DNA of 12,630 nucleotides, taken from contig JBJXGF010000058.1 of NCBI GenBank assembly GCA_046153015.1, forward strand, positions 1 through 12,630. The letters run 5' to 3'. The translations under genes were made by a program, and so were the position numbers. Shown in pieces: positions 7,389 to 11,764 of this stretch. Each line of letters starts with the position of its first letter. Positions within the stretch are counted from its first letter, which is position 1. The DNA is from JBJXGF01 sp046153015 (GTDB lineage: Bacteria; Actinomycetota; Acidimicrobiia; Acidimicrobiales; CAIXPF01). The notes beneath the pieces are model-generated. The model had not been told where the DNA came from and did not search any database. It was given only the letters and a program-made list of their open reading frames with translations.

Positions 7389-7419
7389 GATCCGACGCGG
7401 CGGCGGGCGTTGGGGTTCC
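7389..7419 (-). promoter_or_regulatory. Candidate ECF-type promoter of the 6486-7151 gene (divergent pair, left arm)
   Basis: Minus strand: GGAACC (7419-7414), 16 bases, CGTCGGATC (7397-7389). The 9-base -10 region is identical to that of the sigma operon, as is the spacing. The 150-240 bases between it and the gene hold no recognised gene. An 8-base direct repeat GGGTGTCG occurs at about 7327 and 7344 in this leader. Confidence 0.68.
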
Positions 7420-7433
7420 AAAGGTCGTGATGT

Positions 7434-7465
7434 GGAACCTGGGCCGGTTGTTCGCCCGTCAGACC
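7434..7465 (+). promoter_or_regulatory. Candidate ECF-type promoter of the plus-strand operon (divergent pair, right arm)
   Basis: GGAACC (7434-7439), 17 bases, CGTCAGACC (7457-7465), 37 bases upstream of ATG 7503. It is back-to-back with the minus-strand element at 7389-7419, with 14 bases between the two -35 boxes. Confidence 0.62.
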
Positions 7466-7502
7466 AGTTGACCGAACAGGCCGACACCACAGGTAGAACG
7501 AG

Positions 7503-7886
7503 ATGGACACCATCACTGAGTCAGGAATCGCGGCGAACGGATCGGTGAACCAAGCCGGGCATCACATCGCCGGCCGCGACCTCACCGTCCACGAGGGCTT
7601 GAGGATCCGCACCAAGTTCCGCACCAGCGCGAAACGCTGCCTGCTGGCTGGCCTGTCGGCGATGCTCGCCGGCACGGGGCTATTCGGCTACTACGTGATC
7701 GCTTTCTACGTCGCGTTGGACCAGAGCATGCCCGGTGGTTTCGATGACCCCAAGTTCGACGATTTCCCCGACATGCCCTCCGCCCTGCCCTGGGTTCCCG
7801 GAGGGTTCGGACTGAACTTCCTCGGCGTCGCGCTGCTCATCGTCGGCCTGTTCATCCCCCGCGACCGCCTGATCACCAAGGACTAG
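7503..7886 (+). CDS. Two-TM membrane protein with N-terminal NQxG...AGRDL motif
   Basis: 127 aa from ATG 7503, first gene of a plus-strand operon. Residues 7-29 carry NGSVNQAG and AGRDLTV, a glycine/asparagine/glutamine motif repeated in the next gene. A basic linker (34-45) leads to TM1 (about 46-70). An acidic loop follows (about 73-92, DDPKFDDFPDMP), then TM2 (about 100-119) and a short basic tail. Positive residues flank both helices on the N- and C-terminal sides, so both ends should be cytoplasmic. The motif resembles RHIM-like bacterial amyloid signalling sequences (BASS), which pair sensors with effectors. By that analogy this could be a membrane-damaging effector or anchor. The TM layout is clear; the amyloid reading is tentative. 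An ECF-type promoter lies immediately upstream. Confidence 0.78.
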   Translation: MDTITESGIAANGSVNQAGHHIAGRDLTVHEGLRIRTKFRTSAKRCLLAGLSAMLAGTGLFGYYVIAFYVALDQSMPGGFDDPKFDDFPDMPSALPWVPGGFGLNFLGVALLIVGLFIPRDRLITKD

Positions 7887-7888
7887 GC

Positions 7889-8059
7889 GTGAACGGCCCT
7901 CTCGCGGCGCTCGCCGCACGCCTCCTCGCCGCGCTCCTCCCCCGCCGCCAGCCGCAGCCGCAGCGGGTCGTGACGATCCGAGACAACGGGATCGTGGCCG
8001 ACGGGCCCGTCAACCAAACCGGATCGGGAAACGCCGGCCGCGACCTCAAGATCAACTGA
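7889..8059 (+). CDS. 56-aa micro-protein sharing the NQxG...AGRDL motif
   Basis: A GTG start two bases after the preceding TAG, with AAGG seven bases upstream (within the previous gene), ends at TGA 8059. The N-terminus (about 3-20) is an amphipathic or weakly hydrophobic Ala/Leu helix closed by Arg-Arg, followed by a Gln/Pro linker. The C-terminal half has NGIVADGPVNQTG then NAGRDLKIN. Aligned with residues 7-29 of the upstream protein, the pattern is G-I-x-A-x-G-x-V-N-Q-x-G-x3-A-G-R-D-L. Such a close match in adjacent, co-transcribed genes, at opposite protein ends, argues that this short frame is real and that the two products bind each other or share a partner. It is too short for most gene finders. 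Confidence 0.68.
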   Translation: MNGPLAALAARLLAALLPRRQPQPQRVVTIRDNGIVADGPVNQTGSGNAGRDLKIN

Positions 8060-8116
8060 CCCGTGCCGCCCCATCTGTCGGGAACGGGTCCCCAATCCCA
8101 ACCAACCCAACACCAC

Positions 8117-8121
8117 AGGAG
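8117..8121 (+). promoter_or_regulatory. Ribosome-binding site selecting ATG 8131
   Basis: AGGAG at 8117-8121 touches the ATG at 8122 but is nine bases from the in-frame ATG at 8131, so 8131 is the usable start. Confidence 0.7.
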
Positions 8122-8130
8122 ATGACAATC

Positions 8131-8709
8131 ATGAAGCAGCGTTACGCCATTGAAGCTCTTTCCTTCCACTGCATCGACGAGTCCGGCAAGGACTGGCTCG
8201 GTTCGGACGAGCCGATGTTCGTGTTCACCTGGACCAACGGCGCCAACGGCGCCACCACCCGCACCCGCGAGTTCGGCGACGTCGACTCCGGCGACAAGCG
8301 AGCGGTCAACCAGTTCATCGCCGGCAGCAAAGCCAAGGGCGTCGCCGGGCCGATCGGTCTGTCCGTCCAGCTCTACGAGATCGATCAGGGCGGCCACGAC
8401 AACGTCAAGAACACTGTCGACAAGGTCCTCACCGCCGCCAAGATCGGGACCATCCTGCTCGGCGGCCCGCCCGTGCCCGTCCTGCCCGACCCGGTGCTGG
8501 ACAAGCTGACCACCCTGTTCGGCAACGACCTCCTCGGCTCGGTCAACGTGACCTTCAGCGCCGCCCAGCTCCAGCAGCGCCTGCCCAAGGTCGGCCAGTC
8601 CTTCGCCCACGTCGTGCGCTTCAAGGGCGACAACGGCTTCTTCGATTTCGAAGGAGGCGCCGACTACGACCTCGTCCTGCGCGTCGCCCGCCGCGCCGAC
8701 GCTGCCTGA
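8131..8709 (+). CDS. C2-like beta-sandwich protein, function unknown
   Basis: 192 aa, third gene of the operon, 71 bases after the micro-protein and followed by a hairpin terminator. The N-terminal half (about 5-55) reads IEALSFHCIDESGKDWLGSDEP, then MFVFTW, TTRTREFGDVDSGD, a layout seen in uncharacterised bacterial domains with a conserved C-x-D/E...GSDEP signature that resemble C2/beta-sandwich folds; the acidic DSGD and GSDEP could bind Ca2+. The middle (about 90-135) is helical with a short hydrophobic stretch GTILLGGPPVPVL. The C-terminus (about 136-187) returns to strands (SVNVTFSAAQL, AHVVRFKGDNGFFDF, YDLVLRV). There is no signal peptide. The family name is not certain. Co-transcription with the motif proteins suggests a membrane-associated partner. 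Confidence 0.75.
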   Translation: MKQRYAIEALSFHCIDESGKDWLGSDEPMFVFTWTNGANGATTRTREFGDVDSGDKRAVNQFIAGSKAKGVAGPIGLSVQLYEIDQGGHDNVKNTVDKVLTAAKIGTILLGGPPVPVLPDPVLDKLTTLFGNDLLGSVNVTFSAAQLQQRLPKVGQSFAHVVRFKGDNGFFDFEGGADYDLVLRVARRADAA

Positions 8710-8727
8710 CATCGAGTGCACCCTCTC

Positions 8728-8765
8728 CGAGGCCGCCGCCAGCCGCAACGCCGGCGGCGGCCTCG
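8728..8765 (+). terminator. Strong hairpin terminator of the plus-strand operon
   Basis: Perfect 13-bp stem CGAGGCCGCCGCC / GGCGGCGGCCTCG with a 12-base loop, 18 bases after the TGA at 8709. No T tract follows, so it is either a GC-type intrinsic terminator or an mRNA 3'-end stabiliser. Confidence 0.7.
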
Positions 8766-8864
8766 CCGCGCCCGGCACGCGGCGCAGCCGCCGACGCCGG
8801 TTCAGTGCTGGTCCGCGCCGACGCTGTGTGCCCGCGAAGCCGACGGCCGGCGCCGGAAAGGCGC

Positions 8865-9320
8865 GTGCGTGATCGAGCTCACCGCCCTGGTCGACCCCGC
8901 CGCTTGGCCGGAACGGACAAGGCTGATCGTGCACCGGGAACGGCCCCACCCCGGCGCGCAGCTATCCCTGTTCGACGACCACGAAGGCTGGCGGCGGCAC
9001 ACCTGCTTCGTCACCGACCAGCCCGGCTGCGTCGCCGAACTCGAGCTCCGGCGCCGTCAACGCGGCCGCGCCGACCGTCATCCGCGACGCCAAAGCCCGC
9101 GGCCTGGACCTGCTGCCCTCCGCCTGCGTCGTCAACAACGACACGTGGGCCCAGCTCGCCTGCGCCGCGCTGAACCTGTGCTCCTGGCCCGCCAACCCAC
9201 CCTGACCGGCGCCGCCCTCGCACGAGCCACCCTGAAACCCTCCGCTACAAGCTCTGGCACACCGCCGGCCGCACCCGCAGACAGGTTGTACGTCATGTCG
9301 TATCCCGGCCACACTTGGAT
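8865..9320 (+). pseudogene. IS1380-type transposase C-terminal remnant, multiply frameshifted
   Basis: In frame from about 8869: IELTALVDPAAWPERTRLIV, then RERPHPGAQL and CFVTDQPG, then ELELRRRQRGRAD, a strong match to the C-terminal region of IS1380/IS4-type DDE transposases. Near 9080 the homology moves to another frame (IRDAKARGLDLLP, NNDTWAQLACAALNLCSW, stop at 9203). It then seems to pass through the first frame (LTGAALARATLK) and into the third (TLRYKLWHTAGRTRRQV, from 9234). At least two frameshifts are needed and the N-terminal catalytic part is missing, so it is inactive. I did not find terminal inverted repeats. The 3' limit is approximate and overlaps the opposite-strand protease fragment. 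Confidence 0.72.
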
Positions 9321-9413
9321 CCTCTGGGGAGCGATGTACCACCAGCCCCCCGGGCTCACGTCGGTCGTCACGCAGTGACCGGCTGTCACGACGCAGGTTG
9401 GCGACAGGAGCCC
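9285..9413 (-). pseudogene. Trypsin-like serine protease fragment around the catalytic His
   Basis: One minus-strand frame reads GLLSPTCVVTAGHCVTTD, then SPGGWWYIAPQRIQVWPGYD. The LLSPTxVVTAGHC motif is the hallmark of the catalytic-histidine loop of trypsin-like (S1) secreted proteases. Only this stretch is recognisable: there is no Asp or Ser motif, and its downstream end runs into the transposase remnant. Upstream it is joined in frame to a recombinase fragment, so no start or signal peptide belongs to it. The length is tiny compared with about 200-250 residues for the family. Confidence 0.5.
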
Positions 9414-9625
9414 GGCGCGAAGCGGGTCGACGCCGAGCTCGTCGCACCAGCTCAGCCAGCTGCGCAGGTCGAGCGTGTAGGCGTCGCGCGTGTTCGGCCC
9501 GAAGCGCAGCAGCCACCCGGCGGCGAGCGCCTCGAGGGTGCTGCGCCGCTCGGGGACGGCGCCGTCGCCTGGGCCACGACCAGCGCTGCGCCTCCGCGCT
9601 GCTCACCGTCGCTGTGGACGGGCAT
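9414..9625 (-). pseudogene. Tyrosine recombinase (integrase) N-terminal fragment
   Basis: Minus strand: STLEALAAGWLLRF, GPNTRDAYTLDLRSWLSWCD, ELGVDPLRA match the SAM-like N-terminal core-binding domain of XerC/D and phage integrases. Just upstream in another frame lies MPVHSDGEQRGGAALVVAQA (ATG 9625), a plausible integrase leader, so a frameshift sits near 9555. The catalytic domain (R...HxxR...Y) is absent. The frame runs directly into the protease fragment at about 9413, which points to an illegitimate junction. Confidence 0.55.
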
Positions 9626-9852
9626 CTCAGCGGCCCCCAACCGAAGCGCTGCACTCCAACGACCTGCAGCGTACGGACGAGGTATGACAGCCAAGCCAAT
9701 CAGCTCCGCCCACGGCTCGGCCTTGTGCTCCTCTTAGCCGCCGGCGACCATGGCCTCCGCCCACCCCAGTAGAGGCGGGAAGTGCACCGGGTGTGCTCTC
9801 CGGACGGAGATCAGCCGGGTGGGTGCTCTCTAGGCGTTGGCGGAAGGAGGCG

Positions 9853-10002
9853 TCGACGACGCTCGCTGATCTCGCAGCCGCCCAGCAGAACGGTCCGCTC
9901 CGCGACGTCAGCGACCTGGCTGCCCCTGAGCTGTGGGCCGTCGAGGACGAGCTCGACGCGTACCTTGCCGACCCCGCCGCTGCTCGTCGGCGCCCAGCAA
10001 GG
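9853..10002 (+). pseudogene. Antitoxin-like fragment in frame with hicB
   Basis: STTLADLAAAQQ, then LRDVSDLAAPELW, then VEDELDAYLADPAAARR. This resembles small actinobacterial antitoxins ending in D-E-E-L-D-A-F-L-A-D-x-x-x-x-R, normally encoded just before a PIN-type toxin. No PIN gene follows: the frame continues without a stop into the hicB start at 10009. No good start codon with a ribosome site is visible for it (an ATG at 9793 in frame is far upstream). It is most likely the truncated relic of another toxin-antitoxin pair, or less likely an N-terminal extension of HicB. Confidence 0.4.
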
Positions 10003-10008
10003 CGTACG

Positions 10009-10227
10009 ATGAGCCCTGTGGAGCTGCGCCTGACCGGATTCGTGCATCCCGACGGGGATGGCATCACCGCGGTCTGCCCGGAGCTCGACGTCGCCAGCCA
10101 GGGCGACACCGAGCAGGAAGCCTCCGAGGCGTTGCAGGAGGCTGTCGGCCTGCTCGTCGAGACTGCGAGCCGCAGCGAGATCGAAGCGCGCTACCGCGAG
10201 GGCTTCGTCTTGCCGACCGTTGCCTAG
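10009..10227 (+). CDS. hicB: HicB-family antitoxin
   Basis: 72 aa from ATG 10009, with AAGG six bases upstream; GTG 10018 is an alternative. The sequence VELRLTGFVHPDGDGITAVC, then PELDVASQGDTEQEASEALQ, then EAVGLLVE is the standard HicB partial RNase-H-like fold: a strand pair, then the E/D-L-x-V-x-x-Q-G-x-T motif, then a helix. There is no C-terminal RHH or HTH DNA-binding domain, as in the short HicB class. It overlaps the hicA start by eight bases. HicB normally masks the HicA mRNA interferase; here hicA is frameshifted, so HicB appears to be an orphan antitoxin. Confidence 0.82.
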   Translation: MSPVELRLTGFVHPDGDGITAVCPELDVASQGDTEQEASEALQEAVGLLVETASRSEIEARYREGFVLPTVA

Positions 10228-10434
10228 GGTCCTCTCCGGTGCGCAGGTCGTGCGCATCTTGGAGGCGCACGACTTCGCCCAGGTGCGCCGTCGCGGCAGC
10301 CACATCGCCATGCAGCGCGCTGATCCGGAGCAGGCACGATCACGGTGATCGTCCCGGACCACCGTGAGGTCCGGGCGGGCACGTTGGCCTCGATCATCCG
10401 CCAGAGCCGCCTCCCGCGCTCACTGTTCGACTGA
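10220..10434 (+). pseudogene. hicA: HicA-family toxin, frameshifted
   Basis: From TTG 10220: LPRVLSGAQVVRILEAHDFA, then QVRRRGSHIAMQRADPE, the HicA dsRBD-like fold including the active-site His (GSH). After about 10330 this frame goes to QARSR and stops at 10348. The expected C-terminal strand and helix continue in another frame: AGTITVIVPDHREVRAGTLA, then SIIRQSRLPRSLFD, stopping at 10434. A single-base indel explains this. The toxin is presumably inactive unless the base is a sequencing error or frameshifting occurs. Confidence 0.75.
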
Positions 10435-10448
10435 GCCGCCGCCGCGCC

Positions 10449-10740
10449 TCAGCCGGCCTCGTCCAGCGATGACGGCATCGCCGCGGCCAGCGGGTCGCTC
10501 GTCATCCACTCGTCCCAGGCGGTGTCGGCCTTGGTGCGCATCTCGGCGCGGACCCGGCTGCAGCGGGCGTGGTGGTGAGTAATCGATCGATCGCCAGCCA
10601 CACCCGGCGCAGGCGGCCTCCATGCAGGTCCATCGCGACCTCTTCGCGCACGAGAGGCGAGCTGTGCTTCAGCGGGTCGAGGCGGACGAGCAGCCAGGCT
10701 TCCCTGCCGACGAAGCGTCGCAGGTCGTCCGTACGCTGAG
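10449..10740 (-). pseudogene. Broken gene of unknown function
   Basis: Minus strand, upstream half: RTDDLRRFVGREAWLLVRLD, then PLKHSSPLVREEVAMDLHGG, then RRVWLAIDRLL. The downstream half continues in another frame: RVRAEMRTKADTAWDEWMTS, then DPLAAAMPSSLDEAG with stop at 10449-10451. Both pieces look protein-like and are collinear, which suggests a frameshift near 10570, close to a GATCGATCGAT run. No start codon is evident at the 5' end, which abuts the divergent relaxase remnant. I do not recognise the family. Confidence 0.35.
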
Positions 10741-10743
10741 CAG

Positions 10744-11034
10744 ATGCTGACGGCTGGAGCTGTCGCAGCGGGATCCGGTGGCTACTACGTCGCCGGCGTC
10801 GCCGGAGGGCTTGGAGGACTAGTACCTCCCGCGGAAGACCGCGAAGCCCCCGTCGAGTGGTTCGGACGCGCCGCTCTCGGGCTCGGGGTCGAGGCGGGGG
10901 AGTTCCTCGACCTCCTCGCCAACCGCGACCCCAACACCGGGCGTCGCATGCGCACCTTCCAAGCCGGCAACGGCGCGTACGACCTCACGTTCTCTGCACC
11001 CCTCACGAACCCGGTACGTGTCGGGCGTCGCTGA
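10744..11034 (+). pseudogene. Truncated MobF/TrwC-type conjugative relaxase N-terminus
   Basis: 96 aa: MLTAGAVAAGSGGYYVAG, then EWFGRAALGLGVEAGEFLDL, then LANRDPNTGRRM, then YDLTFSAP. This is the start of the TrwC relaxase domain, including the paired catalytic tyrosines (Tyr14-Tyr15) and the LTFSAP strand. After LTFSAP the family continues with K-S-V-S and several hundred more residues including the His triad; here the sequence changes to LTNPVRVGRR and stops. The truncation lies six bases from the mazF stop, so the toxin-antitoxin block probably marks the breakpoint. It is evidence of a former conjugative or integrative element. Confidence 0.72.
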
Positions 11035-11040
11035 ACCGGG

Positions 11041-11358
11041 TCAGCAGTCGATGGCGGTGCGGGCGGCCTGGCACGCTTCCATCATGCGCAGCGGCCCGAG
11101 CGCGCACTGCCGTTCGACCAGCTGGGCCTTGGGGACCACTCGAAGGTTGTCGAAGCTGGCGGCGCATTCGGTCGGCATGCCGTCCTCGGGCCCGAGTCGG
11201 AGCTCGGAGGGGATGCCCCGCACGGTCCGGGTCACCGGCGCCGCCACGACGCTGTGCAGCACGGGAATCGCCGCTGAGCGGGTCATGACCAGGAACGGTC
11301 GACGCCCGACGTTCTCGAGCTCACCCCACCAGATCTCACCCCGTCGGGGTTCGCTCAC
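11041..11358 (-). CDS. mazF: MazF/PemK-type mRNA interferase toxin
   Basis: 105 aa from GTG 11358, which overlaps the antitoxin stop as GTGA. RRGEIWWGELENVGRRPFLV opens the MazF SH3-like barrel, with the catalytic-site Arg in RRPFLVMTR. VVAAPVTRTVRGIPSELRLG follows, with the conserved basic-Thr-x-R-x-x-P segment, then TECAASFDNLRVVPKAQLVE. The C-terminal helix contains LGPLRMMEACQAARTAI. All core elements are present at normal length (about 105-115 aa). The longer open frame upstream (to 11859) is not coding. MazF toxins cleave single-stranded mRNA at short motifs. The gene is co-translated with the upstream RHH antitoxin. Confidence 0.9.
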   Translation of the reverse strand: MSEPRRGEIWWGELENVGRRPFLVMTRSAAIPVLHSVVAAPVTRTVRGIPSELRLGPEDGMPTECAASFDNLRVVPKAQLVERQCALGPLRMMEACQAARTAIDC

Positions 11359-11609
11359 CACGGCTCCTCGGCGATGGCGTTCCGGAGCGACGCGATCGCC
11401 GCGTCCCGTTCCTGCTCGGTCGGCGGGACACGTCGGTAGCCCTCGATGACGGCTCGGTCGATCTGGTCTCGCCGGTCGAGCTCGACAACAGCCCGTATGC
11501 CGGCGCGGACAGCGTCGGCTCGGCTCGCGTACACCCCCCGCCTGACCAGATCGTCCAGGATTGCCAACTGATCCTCGGGGAGCCGCACCGCGATCTGTTC
11601 CGTTGCCAC
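11355..11609 (-). CDS. Ribbon-helix-helix antitoxin of the MazF toxin
   Basis: 84 aa from GTG 11609 with a G-rich run just before it. Residues 2-45 (TEQIAVRLPEDQLAILDDLV, ASRADAVRAGIRAVVELDRR) form a CopG/MetJ-type ribbon-helix-helix DNA-binding domain: a polar strand, two helices and the SRADAVR turn. The C-terminal half (about 50-84, acidic, ending EEPW) would wrap the toxin. It is functionally a MazE but in the RHH class, as in many actinobacterial MazF pairs. Its stop overlaps the toxin start by four bases. A palindromic operator lies directly upstream, fitting autorepression. Confidence 0.88.
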   Translation of the reverse strand: MATEQIAVRLPEDQLAILDDLVRRGVYASRADAVRAGIRAVVELDRRDQIDRAVIEGYRRVPPTEQERDAAIASLRNAIAEEPW

Positions 11610-11616
11610 CCCCCAA

Positions 11617-11647
11617 GCATACCGAATCGGTAGTCACATCGGTATGC
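11617..11647 (-). promoter_or_regulatory. Inverted-repeat operator of the toxin-antitoxin pair
   Basis: GCATACCGA (11617-11625) and TCGGTATGC (11639-11647) form a perfect 9-bp inverted repeat 13 bases apart. The left arm also lies in a tight palindrome TACCGA-A-TCGGTA (11620-11632), so the ATACCGA/TCGGTAT element occurs three times. A -10-like TATGCT on the minus strand lies about ten bases from the GTG, so binding here would block polymerase. Confidence 0.72.
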
Positions 11648-11710
11648 GCTCGAGCGCCGGCCGGCCCTGCCTTCCGGGCAAGCCGAGGCGCTTGAACGCA
11701 GACGCGGAAC

Positions 11711-11736
11711 GGGGCCGGGCGGGTTCGCCCGGCCCC
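11711..11736 (-). terminator. GC-rich hairpin terminator after the PLAT gene
   Basis: Perfect 11-bp stem GGGGCCGGGCG / CGCCCGGCCCC with a 4-base loop, 28 bases beyond the PLAT gene stop at 11765 (minus strand). There is no U tract. It insulates the gene from the toxin-antitoxin operator region. Confidence 0.72.
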
Positions 11737-11764
11737 TGTCGGCGCCGCCGTTGCTGGTCTCAGC

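Noticed and set aside
8122..8130. ATG 8122 as start of the C2-like gene
   Set aside because: The AGGAG site abuts this ATG with no spacing; ATG 8131 has a proper nine-base spacing.
8962..9699. 245-codon minus-strand frame across the remnant region
   Set aside because: Arg-rich composition without homology; the recognisable integrase, protease and transposase pieces lie in other frames of the same DNA.
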